From Rheinheimera sp. (GTDB lineage: Bacteria > Pseudomonadota > Gammaproteobacteria > Enterobacterales > Alteromonadaceae): a stretch of 55,113 nt of DNA. Location: NCBI GenBank assembly GCA_003482455.1, contig DMYW01000063.1, positions 1 to 55,113 on the forward strand, written 5' to 3'. Position 1 is the first letter of the stretch; every line of letters begins with the position of its first letter. This document shows, piece after piece, positions 1 through 7,803 of the stretch. A program made the translations under genes and the position numbers. The notes under the pieces are model-generated. The model did no database searches. It was not told where the DNA came from and worked only from the letters and a program-made list of their open reading frames with translations.

Positions 1-38
1 GCTTGCGTGAAACAGAGTCCACCGGAAATTTGTGACCC

Positions 39-1376
39 ATGAGCAACGATATTTTTGCTGAGATCGCGGAAGTCAAAGACGCGGTCGCCCAAGTACTGGC
101 GTATGCCAAACAGTTAGGTGCCAGCAGCGCCGAAGCCTCGATGAATCGCACCCGCGGTTTATCGGTAGAAACCCGCCACGGTGAAGTAGAAACCGTGGAG
201 TTCAACCAAGACGGTGGTTTAGGCATCAGTATTTATGTCGGGCAACGTAAAGGCTCGGCCTCGACAGCCGATTTAAGCCCGGCAGCGCTAAAACGCACCG
301 TTGAAGCGGCGGTCGATATTGCCCGCTACACCTCGGAAGACCCATGCGCCGGTGTGGCGGATGCCGCTTGGCTGGAGTTTTCACCACCTGATTTAGATTT
401 ATTCCACCCAGCCAGCGTCAGCACCGAACAAGCGATTGCGATCTGTGCCGAGATGGAGCAAGCCGCTTTTGACGTCGATACGCGCATTACCAACTCCGAC
501 GGTGCGTCGTTTTCCAGTCACCAAGGCCTTAAAGTCTACGGCAACAGCCATGGCCAATTGGTCGGCTACCCAAGCAGCCGCCATAGCATCAGCTGCTCGG
601 TGATTGGCGAAGACGGCGATGACATGCAGCGGGATTACAGTTACAGCATTGCACGGCGTATCGACGATTTGCGCGCGGCGCGGGACATCGGCATCGAAGC
701 CGCGCAAGAGACAGTGCAGCGCTTAAACAGCCGCAAAGTCGCTACGCAAAAAGTGCCGGTGCTGTTTCGTGCCGACGTCGCGTCCAGCTTATTTAGCCAT
801 TTAGTGTCAGCGATCAGCGGTGGCAGTATTTACCGTAAATCGAGCTTTTTGCTCGATGCGCTTGGCACGCAAGTATTGTCGAGTCATATCAATATCATCG
901 AACGGCCGCATTTGCTGCAAGGCTTAGCGTCCAGCCCATTTGATGGCGAAGGCGTGCGCACCCGTGAACAAGCCATTATCAGTGATGGCGTGCTGAACAG
1001 CTGGCTGACTACGTCGTATTCGGCGCGCAAGCTGGGTATGGCCAGTACCGGCCACGCCGGTGGCATCCATAACTGGATGGTGTCGCACAGCGAGTTGGAT
1101 TTTGCCGCCATGCTAAAAGAGCTTGGCACCGGCTTGTTGGTGACCGAACTGATGGGGCAAGGCGTCAATGGCGTGACCGGCGATTATTCGCGTGGTGCCG
1201 CCGGTTTCTGGGTTGAAAACGGCCAGATCCAATTCCCTGTGTCGGAAGTGACCATCGCCGGCAACTTGAAAGAGATGTTTAAACAAATTGCAGTTGTTGG
1301 CGCCGACGTCGACCGCCGCGGTGGCGTGTTAACCGGCTCTGTGCTGATTGAACAAATGCAGTTGGCAGGCCATTGA
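39..1376 (+). CDS. pmbA: TldE/PmbA, metalloprotease-complex subunit
   Basis: A 445-residue protein that reads end to end as TldE/PmbA, close to the usual family length of about 450. In characterised bacteria TldD and TldE form a cytoplasmic complex that degrades small unfolded peptides such as CcdA and matures microcin B17. TldD carries the metal site and TldE is the non-catalytic partner; no HExxH is seen here, which fits. Recognisable blocks are the N-terminal stretch with RGLSVETRHGEVETVEFNQD and the C-terminal GVNGVTGDYSRGAAGFWVE followed by the PVSEVTIAGNLKEM region. The ATG at 39 has only a weak GGAAA upstream. The next gene starts inside its stop codon (TGATG), so the two are probably one transcript. 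No tldD is in the window. Confidence 0.95.
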   Translation: MSNDIFAEIAEVKDAVAQVLAYAKQLGASSAEASMNRTRGLSVETRHGEVETVEFNQDGGLGISIYVGQRKGSASTADLSPAALKRTVEAAVDIARYTSEDPCAGVADAAWLEFSPPDLDLFHPASVSTEQAIAICAEMEQAAFDVDTRITNSDGASFSSHQGLKVYGNSHGQLVGYPSSRHSISCSVIGEDGDDMQRDYSYSIARRIDDLRAARDIGIEAAQETVQRLNSRKVATQKVPVLFRADVASSLFSHLVSAISGGSIYRKSSFLLDALGTQVLSSHINIIERPHLLQGLASSPFDGEGVRTREQAIISDGVLNSWLTTSYSARKLGMASTGHAGGIHNWMVSHSELDFAAMLKELGTGLLVTELMGQGVNGVTGDYSRGAAGFWVENGQIQFPVSEVTIAGNLKEMFKQIAVVGADVDRRGGVLTGSVLIEQMQLAGH

Positions 1377-1822
1377 TGCAAGGTTTAACCGACCTGCGAC
1401 TATTGCTGCAAAGCATGGAACCCAGCCTAGATACTGAGCTGTATCGCTTTTGCAGCGCGGCACATTTTCATGCCGATTGGGCCGAACAGGCGTTTGCCTG
1501 TGTCAAAGAAGCACAAGGCTGGACCTATGTGCTGGCCGAGCGTTATTTGCCCGAATCCACCGATGCCGCCGATGTTAGGCACAACCTGCAAGTGTCCAAC
1601 AAACCGTATCGGCGGATCACGCTGCAAGTGCACAGTAGCCTTGAAGCGGTTGGTTTAACGGCGGCTGTGTCCACTGTGCTGGCGACGCATCAGATCAGCT
1701 GCAATATGCTGGCAGGCTTTTACCATGATCACCTGTTTGTACCACAAGAGCATGCCGAGTTAGCGTTGCAACTGCTGGTGCAGTTAAGTGCCGATATGCG
1801 CAGTGACGGGTTTTTCGGCTAG
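1376..1822 (+). CDS. ACT-domain protein of the COG3602 / DUF2241 type
   Basis: A 148-residue cytoplasmic protein resembling the uncharacterised COG3602 (DUF2241) family, in which two ACT-like ligand-binding folds lie in tandem. ACT domains usually bind amino acids or other small effectors, but no ligand is known for this family and none can be assigned here. The core is the PYRRITLQVHSSLEAVGLTA segment, then a second half with SCNMLAGFYHDHLFVPQEHA. I chose the ATG at 1376, which overlaps the pmbA stop. A TTG just before it would add one residue and is less likely. The gene is translationally coupled to pmbA and followed by a strong terminator, so the operon is pmbA plus this gene. Confidence 0.8.
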   Translation: MQGLTDLRLLLQSMEPSLDTELYRFCSAAHFHADWAEQAFACVKEAQGWTYVLAERYLPESTDAADVRHNLQVSNKPYRRITLQVHSSLEAVGLTAAVSTVLATHQISCNMLAGFYHDHLFVPQEHAELALQLLVQLSADMRSDGFFG

Positions 1823-1874
1823 ACGCAGTAACGTCCGCTTGCCTGCTGCGTGAAAGCGCTGCCGCCTGTTTCGT

Positions 1875-1905
1875 AAAAACGCCGAGTCGACACTCGGCGT
1901 TTTTG
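1875..1905. terminator. Bidirectional intrinsic terminator
   Basis: A perfect stem (AACGCCGAGT paired with ACTCGGCGTT) is flanked by an A run on the left and a T run on the right. It lies between the convergent pmbA operon and the small minus-strand lipoprotein gene and can serve both. Confidence 0.85.
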
Positions 1906-1930
1906 TTCATTTGTCACCCATCAACCAGCG

Positions 1931-2095
1931 TTACTCTGGATGCACCCGTACCGGTTTGACGATCACGGTTTTTACCGGCGGTTTTTTCACCACCACCACT
2001 TTCGTCGCGTGACGATGTGGGGCCGGCGCCACCACGCAAGCGGTACATAACAACGCGACACCGGTACTGATACACCATTGCTTGAACAGTTTCAT
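1931..2095 (-). CDS. Small predicted lipoprotein
   Basis: A 54-residue protein with an N-terminal lipoprotein signal. Basic residues are followed by a hydrophobic stretch ending in LLCTAC, so Cys20 is the predicted lipidated residue, and Val at +2 suggests outer-membrane sorting. The mature part is only about 35 residues, very rich in Val, Lys and Pro with His and Arg, and strongly basic. I placed the start at the ATG at 2095 because it gives a clean signal peptide; an upstream ATG would add eight residues. No family is recognised and no function is proposed. A short basic Val/Pro-rich lipopeptide could contact the cell wall or lipopolysaccharide, but that is speculation. Confidence 0.65.
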   Translation of the reverse strand: MKLFKQWCISTGVALLCTACVVAPAPHRHATKVVVVKKPPVKTVIVKPVRVHPE

Positions 2096-2177
2096 ACAAA
2101 GCTCCTTGTTGCCCAGCAAAATCTTAATGAGTCTTGTGTCAACATGGGGCTATTGATCAGTAAAGGTTTGGTAAATC

Positions 2178-2207
2178 AAGCGGCCAGGAGTTTCCACCTA
2201 GCCGCTT
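2178..2207 (-). terminator. Probable terminator of the chemoreceptor gene
   Basis: An inverted repeat (AAGCGGC with GCCGCTT, extended by AGG/CCT past one mismatch) lies just past the chemoreceptor stop. On the minus strand it is followed by a moderately T-rich stretch. The U tract is weak, so this is likely but not certain. Confidence 0.45.
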
Positions 2208-2217
2208 GGGTTGCTGC

Positions 2218-4230
2218 TTACGCCCGTCGTTCTAAGCGGAAACTCGCCATGCGTTGTTGCAGCGCATCGGACAGTTGTCGCAACGAGCCAGCATGATGCT
2301 CACCGACGCTCGCACCTTGCGCTGTGTCATTGGCGACTTGCCGGAAGCTTTCGACATGGCCGGCAACTGTATGCACCACATGGCTTTGCTGGCCTGCTGC
2401 TGTGGCAATTTGACTGGCCATTTGGTTAATTTCGCGGATTGCTTGGTCGATGCTATGCAGCGCCTGCGCAGCAGAGTCGGCATTGGCCACTGTGCCACTG
2501 GCCAGTTCACGGCTTTGATTCATCAGCTGCACCGCACTTGCTGCTGTGCTCTGTAAGCCATTGATCATCGATTGAATTTCACCGGTGCTTTGCGCCGTGC
2601 GCTGCGACAGCACCCGCACTTCGTCGGCGACGACAGCAAAGCCGCGGCCTTGCTCGCCGGCGCGTGCCGCTTCAATGGCCGCATTCAGCGCCAGCAAATT
2701 GGTTTGTTGCGCTATGCTGCGGATCACTTCCAGCACTTCGTTAATTCGCTCGGCATCGGTGCGCAGCTGTGCCATCACCACGTTGGCATCATGGATCCCT
2801 TTGGATAAGTCCTCGATTTGCCGTGCGGCGGCTTGCACCACCTGTTGACCTTGTTGCGCGCGCTCATCCGCTTCATGGGTGACGTTTTGCGCGAGCACTG
2901 CGCTGTGCGAAATCCCTTCGATGGTTTGCGACATTTCAGTCACGGCTGCCGCCACCATTTCCACTTCTTGGAATTGTTGATTAGCCCGCTCATGCGTTTT
3001 TTCAGCTAACCCACGAATACTTTGCACGACCGACGTCACTTGCCCCGCCGTGGCGGTACTTTGCTGCACCAGCTGCTGAATTTGCGTAACGAAGTGATTG
3101 AATTCATTGGCTAATTGCCCTAATTCATCTTTGCGCGTTAAGCGTAGACGTTGCGTTAAATCGCCTTCACCGCGGGCGATATCGCGCATGGCGCCAACGA
3201 TCAATTGCAACGGCCGCAGCAACCGCGACGAGGTAAAAAACACTGCCAGCGCCATTAATACCGCCGAACACAACACAATCAGCCAAGCAGCCCGATTGGT
3301 GCGGGTGATCGGTTCTTCAATTAGCGCTTTGGGCACCATAAAACCCAGTGACCAGCGCATTTGCGGCTCAGTCAGCGCCACTTCGTTAAAAATCACTTCA
3401 TAGGTTTCGCCCTGATACGTGACATCAACGCTGCCTGCGGCTTGTTGCAACATCTGTTGCTGCAGCTGGGCAAAACCTTGTTGACCTTGTTCATCGATTT
3501 TGGCAAGCGCAAAACCTTCACCAATTTTGGTTTCATCAACCCCAGGGAAAAAAATCACATTGCCTGAGTCTGAGATCAAAAACGCTTGGCCTTGGCCTTG
3601 GTATTTGATTTTACTCAGAATGTCTTTGCCGATGCTGCTGATGCGGATATCAATGCCACCGATCCCTAACAAAGATTGGTCTGGCTTGCGGATCAAATAA
3701 TGCACTGTGGCTATGACGCTTTTGTCGTACAGATCAATATCCGGCGGCGTCACGCGGTTGACGCCCTTTTCCACGGCAGTCTTGTACCAAGGCCGGTTGT
3801 AGGCGTAATAACTGTCATCTTGGTCCATCCGGCCGTTTTCTAAAAAGTATTCGCCGGTGCTCTGCGTGGCAAAAAATACACTTTTCACCAGCGGCAGATC
3901 GGTCGTCAGAGTTTTGAAATGCTTGATGATGTCTTGGTAAGCCGCGTCTTGTGACACGTCTGCCCGCCGCGTCTGATAATTGTCGAAAAAGCGCCGAAAC
4001 TGCGGGCCAGTGAACACGGTTTGCGGGATCATGTACATCGATTGGATAAACGAGGCGATTTTTTGCGATTCTGCCGACATTTCTAAGCGCAGCGCGTCAT
4101 CGACTTGTTGTTGAGTTTGTTGGGTCACTTGGTTGACAGCAACCACGGCAAAAATAGTCAAAATGGTCAGCACCGCCGTTGTCGTGATCAACACCAAACG
4201 ACCGACGATCGAACGAAGTAAAAACTGCAT
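2218..4230 (-). CDS. Methyl-accepting chemotaxis protein with extracellular Cache-type sensor
   Basis: A 670-residue chemoreceptor. It has a first membrane helix (about residues 8-30), a long periplasmic sensor of roughly 300 residues with the dCache-like motif AYNRPWYKTAVEKG, a second helix near 320-340, and a HAMP region (SRLLRPLQLIVGAMRDIARG). The cytoplasmic coiled-coil signalling domain has its hairpin tip around TNLLALNAAIEAARAGEQGR. Such proteins pass ligand occupancy to CheA/CheW. The ligand is unknown; dCache domains often bind amino acids, amines or organic acids. No C-terminal NWETF-type CheR tether is present. I chose the ATG at 4230 because GGAG lies about nine bases upstream and the signal-anchor starts there; an upstream in-frame start at 4320 would add 30 residues before the membrane helix. 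No other chemotaxis gene is nearby. Confidence 0.93.
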   Translation of the reverse strand: MQFLLRSIVGRLVLITTTAVLTILTIFAVVAVNQVTQQTQQQVDDALRLEMSAESQKIASFIQSMYMIPQTVFTGPQFRRFFDNYQTRRADVSQDAAYQDIIKHFKTLTTDLPLVKSVFFATQSTGEYFLENGRMDQDDSYYAYNRPWYKTAVEKGVNRVTPPDIDLYDKSVIATVHYLIRKPDQSLLGIGGIDIRISSIGKDILSKIKYQGQGQAFLISDSGNVIFFPGVDETKIGEGFALAKIDEQGQQGFAQLQQQMLQQAAGSVDVTYQGETYEVIFNEVALTEPQMRWSLGFMVPKALIEEPITRTNRAAWLIVLCSAVLMALAVFFTSSRLLRPLQLIVGAMRDIARGEGDLTQRLRLTRKDELGQLANEFNHFVTQIQQLVQQSTATAGQVTSVVQSIRGLAEKTHERANQQFQEVEMVAAAVTEMSQTIEGISHSAVLAQNVTHEADERAQQGQQVVQAAARQIEDLSKGIHDANVVMAQLRTDAERINEVLEVIRSIAQQTNLLALNAAIEAARAGEQGRGFAVVADEVRVLSQRTAQSTGEIQSMINGLQSTAASAVQLMNQSRELASGTVANADSAAQALHSIDQAIREINQMASQIATAAGQQSHVVHTVAGHVESFRQVANDTAQGASVGEHHAGSLRQLSDALQQRMASFRLERRA

Positions 4231-4318
4231 AATGAAGTCTCCACGAAGGGGGTTGGAGTGTTTGATTGCAAGGCAATCCAAAAAGCCAAGTCGATGAGAC
4301 AACCACGGTTGAGGTGGC

Positions 4319-4348
4319 ATCTGGCAAGCTTAGCTTATCTTGCCAGAT
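4319..4348. other. Perfect 10-bp inverted repeat in the chemoreceptor leader
   Basis: ATCTGGCAAG and CTTGCCAGAT are separated by ten bases, roughly 90-120 bp upstream of the chemoreceptor start and about 80 bp past the SNF2 gene stop. It has no U tract on either strand, so it is a poor terminator. It may be an operator or a leader hairpin. A second, shorter inverted repeat (CAATTAG/CTAATTG) sits at 4400-4419 after an A/T-rich stretch. Confidence 0.4.
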
Positions 4349-4425
4349 ACCGAAGGTAAGAACAGTGAAATTTTATATATTTTACTTATTTTTCAAGCAA
4401 TTAGAGCAGCCTAATTGAGCTACAA

Positions 4426-7400
4426 CTAATCAAGCCCTTCACTAAAAAGCGCTAATAAATCACCCGCGTCACCCTGCCAAGGCTGGCCTTGGCTGCCGGC
4501 AAATAGCTGGTCGGCCAAGGTGCGTTTGTATTGCTGCAACTGCTGTACTTTTTCTTCTACCGTGCTGCGGGCAATCAGCTTGTACACAAACACCGCTTTG
4601 TCCTGGCCAATGCGATGCGCGCGATCAGTTGCTTGGTTTTCAGCTGCAGGGTTCCACCATGGGTCGTAGTGAATGACGGTATCCGCAGCGGTTAAATTCA
4701 GCCCAGTGCCACCGGCTTTTAAACTAATTAAAAACACCGGTACATCGCCTTGCTGGAAGGCATCAATTTGTTGCTGCCGGTTTTTGGTTTGGCCGGTCAA
4801 CTTGCTGTAACTGATGCCCATGTGTTGCAGATCTTGTTCAATCAAGGCCAGCATGCTGGAGAATTGACTAAACAGCAGCACACGACGGCCTTCTTCGATC
4901 ATCTCCGGCAAAGTGTCGCGCAGCCATTGCAACTTGGCGTTGTGGCGCACCGACTGCGCTTGTTCAATCGGCACCAACCGCGCATCGCAACAGGCTTGGC
5001 GCAGCTTCAAAAGCGCATCTAAAAACTCGATCTGACTGGCGGCGACGCCTTTGCGCAAGAACAATTCCCGCACTTTGGTTTCCATCACCAAACGAATGCT
5101 TTCGTACAAGTTGCGCTGATCAGCTTCCATGTCCAGCAGCTGGACAATTTCGGTTTTCTCCGGCAGTTCCGTCGCCACCTGTTGTTTGGTGCGGCGCAGC
5201 ATAAAGGGCGCAATACGTTGACGCAGTGCATGCGAGCGCTCGGCATCGCCTTGTTTTTCAATGGGTTTGCGAAACACTTGTTGGAAATGCGCTTCGGTCC
5301 CCAATAACCCCGGCAACACAAAATCAAACAAGGATTTCAGTTCGCCTAAATGGTTTTCCAGCGGTGTGCCAGACAGCGCCAAGCGGAAATCAGCTTTGAG
5401 TAATCGCACCGACTGCGCCGCTTGACTGCCGGAGTTTTTGATGTGCTGCGCTTCATCTAAGACCACGCAGCTAAACTGCTGGCGTTGATACAAGGCGATG
5501 TCGCGGACGATCAACGGGTAGCTGGTCACAATGAGATCGTAGTCGGTGAGCTGTTCAAACAAATGCTGACGTTTGTTGCCATACAGCTGCAGCACCCGTA
5601 AATCCGGCGTAAAGCGCGCCGCTTCAGCTTGCCAGTTACCCAGCAAACTGGTCGGGCACACGATCAGCACAGGTTTGGTTAAACGGCCAGCTTCGCGTTC
5701 ATGTTGAATGTACGCCAGCGTCTGCAAGGTTTTACCAAGCCCCATATCGTCAGCTAGCACACCGCCGAGCTGAAAAGCGCGTAAAAACGCTAACCAGTTC
5801 AGCCCTTGCTGCTGATAGGGCCGCAGCGTGGCATGTAAACCTTTTGGCGGCTCTACCGGATGGATGCCATCAAATTGCTGCAACTGCCGCGACAAATTGG
5901 CCACTCGCCCAGCATTGAGATAACGAATTTCCGCCGCGCCAGGCGCTGGCAAAATGGCGGCCTTGTAGTCGGGCAGCTCAAGCTCTAATGGCGGTTTAGC
6001 CAGATTCAGCAGCTCGACAATGGTGTCGATCAGCGGCTGGATTAAGCTAAACGGCAACGCCAATTTGCCTTGCGGCAAACTGAGCCAAATTTGCTGGTCG
6101 CGACTGGGCAAACCGTATTGGCGCAGCCATTGGCTAATCAGCGGCAGCAGCGGCACTTGCTGGCCGTCGACATCGACTTCAATCGCCACGCCAAAACCTT
6201 GCGCTTTGTCCGAGACTTTTAAATACGGTTTTTCGGTCAGAATTTGCTGATTAAAGTCACCGGCTTGTTCGACGCGCCACCCGTCGCGACGCAGCTCAGG
6301 CAAGGCTTCCAGCAGCGGTTGCCACAACAGTGGGTCGTCTGGGCCACTGCCGGTGTCAAACAGGTGCACTGCACCGGCTTGCACCAAGCCTAAATTGACT
6401 AAGCGCTCTAGCGCCCGCGTCTCTAACGCTCGTTGCCGACGAATAAACACTTTGCCGTCGGCCGTGTCGACTTCACTTTGATGGCTGGTTAAATCCAGCG
6501 GCAGCCGATGGCCGTCGTAATCAAACCACAAGGCTGCTTGTTGTTGGCGCAGCTGCAACACAGGCTTCGGCTCGGCTTCGACTCGCGCTAATCCCACGCC
6601 TTTTGGAATGGGCAACTGCACATGCGCAAACAATTGCTGCAACCGCGTCATGCTTTGCTGGGCCACATGCAGCGGCACCGGCGGCATGCGCGCTAATAAC
6701 CGCAGCTCGCGGCCGGATAACTCGCAGTCCAGCTCGCCTAGTTGATAATGCGTGGTGTCGAGGTACATCGGCGGGTCGGTGTAAACCACTTCCAGCTCTG
6801 CATCGTCACTGTCGAGCTGCCAAATCAACTGATAACCGGCTTTGCTGGCCAGCCATTCCAAGCGCAGTTGCCGCTTGGGGCCATAACTCAGCGGGTGGCG
6901 CTGCTCTCCAAAATAACAGCGGCCGGTTGCCATGATTTGCGCCAGTAACGCAAAACCCCAGGCGTCTTCCAGCAGGGCTTGGTCTTTGACATTGTTGGCC
7001 CGAAATTGATTGATCAGCCGATAATCGGCTTCTTCAATCCAATAGGGCATTAGATAACCGGAAAACTCCTGCGCGCTGATGGCTGTGCCTTTGCTGTAAC
7101 CACCTTTTTTGCTTTCTTTGACCCGTCGTGGGTACAGCTGCAAACCAACTTGGCCATAACTGAGCAGGTACAACACGGTTTCTTTCAGTTTTTGCGCTTC
7201 TTGGTCGGCGCCGGTGGCGCGCTCGGCGTCGGCAAACCATTGCGTCAATTGACGCAGCGGTAATTGCTGCAGATCTTGTTGTTGCGCTTCCCACGCTTGT
7301 TTCAGTTTGAGGATCACCGCCAACACATGCTTGCAGCGATGACCGACCGGGCAATTGCAAGAGTCCGTCAGCTGCCAATCGCCATCCTGTTGTTTGAACG

Positions 7401-7587
7401 ATAAAAATTGCCGATACGGCGACAAGGCTTCGCCCCACACTTGAGCACTGACCGACGTCAAATCGTCGCTGTATTCCAGTTTGATCACTTTGCCCGATTG
7501 CCAGTAGGCACGTGCGCGCTGATAAGTGGCCGGGTCAAACCACAGTGACAATTGGATTGATGAGATCGGGAACGTTGAATCGGCCAT
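4426..7587 (-). CDS. SWIM zinc-finger SNF2-family ATPase/helicase
   Basis: A 1053-residue protein. Near the N terminus is a SWIM zinc finger (Cys77, Cys79, Cys85, His87 in CNCPVGHRCKH). The C-terminal half is a complete SNF2 motor: Walker A in LADDMGLGKTLQT near residue 611, DEAQH box near 709, SGTPLEN, and the motif V/VI stretch around LKAGGTGLNLTAADTVIHYD and RAHRIGQ. SNF2 ATPases translocate on double-stranded DNA to remodel protein-DNA complexes; the bacterial RapA branch recycles RNA polymerase. This SWIM-bearing branch is widespread in bacteria but its target is not established. The ATG at 7587 gives a natural N terminus. It stands alone, with 200 bp upstream and the chemoreceptor 195 bp downstream. 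No restriction or methylase partner is adjacent, so I do not call it a defence gene. Confidence 0.9.
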   Translation of the reverse strand: MADSTFPISSIQLSLWFDPATYQRARAYWQSGKVIKLEYSDDLTSVSAQVWGEALSPYRQFLSFKQQDGDWQLTDSCNCPVGHRCKHVLAVILKLKQAWEAQQQDLQQLPLRQLTQWFADAERATGADQEAQKLKETVLYLLSYGQVGLQLYPRRVKESKKGGYSKGTAISAQEFSGYLMPYWIEEADYRLINQFRANNVKDQALLEDAWGFALLAQIMATGRCYFGEQRHPLSYGPKRQLRLEWLASKAGYQLIWQLDSDDAELEVVYTDPPMYLDTTHYQLGELDCELSGRELRLLARMPPVPLHVAQQSMTRLQQLFAHVQLPIPKGVGLARVEAEPKPVLQLRQQQAALWFDYDGHRLPLDLTSHQSEVDTADGKVFIRRQRALETRALERLVNLGLVQAGAVHLFDTGSGPDDPLLWQPLLEALPELRRDGWRVEQAGDFNQQILTEKPYLKVSDKAQGFGVAIEVDVDGQQVPLLPLISQWLRQYGLPSRDQQIWLSLPQGKLALPFSLIQPLIDTIVELLNLAKPPLELELPDYKAAILPAPGAAEIRYLNAGRVANLSRQLQQFDGIHPVEPPKGLHATLRPYQQQGLNWLAFLRAFQLGGVLADDMGLGKTLQTLAYIQHEREAGRLTKPVLIVCPTSLLGNWQAEAARFTPDLRVLQLYGNKRQHLFEQLTDYDLIVTSYPLIVRDIALYQRQQFSCVVLDEAQHIKNSGSQAAQSVRLLKADFRLALSGTPLENHLGELKSLFDFVLPGLLGTEAHFQQVFRKPIEKQGDAERSHALRQRIAPFMLRRTKQQVATELPEKTEIVQLLDMEADQRNLYESIRLVMETKVRELFLRKGVAASQIEFLDALLKLRQACCDARLVPIEQAQSVRHNAKLQWLRDTLPEMIEEGRRVLLFSQFSSMLALIEQDLQHMGISYSKLTGQTKNRQQQIDAFQQGDVPVFLISLKAGGTGLNLTAADTVIHYDPWWNPAAENQATDRAHRIGQDKAVFVYKLIARSTVEEKVQQLQQYKRTLADQLFAGSQGQPWQGDAGDLLALFSEGLD

Positions 7588-7803
7588 TGGTTCTCAAACG
7601 GGCACAAAAAACGCCCATTTTACCATTCATTCGTCATCTGCCAAAGCGGAGCAGTCGGAAGATCTGGGTTACATCAGCACTTTTCGACCAAATGCACCTG
7701 TCACTCGACCAAAACCTAGCGTGGCCACCCGCCAATACGCAGCAAAAAACCGGCAAATCTTTTATGCTCGTGCGGTAGATAACAAGACTCCACAGGAACT
7801 CAT

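Noticed and set aside
1..38. End of an upstream gene at the left edge
   Set aside because: Two frames stop here, but 38 bases are too few to identify any gene.
4426..7587. SNF2 helicase as part of a defence island
   Set aside because: No methylase, nuclease or other defence gene lies around it; the neighbours are a chemoreceptor and an amidohydrolase.
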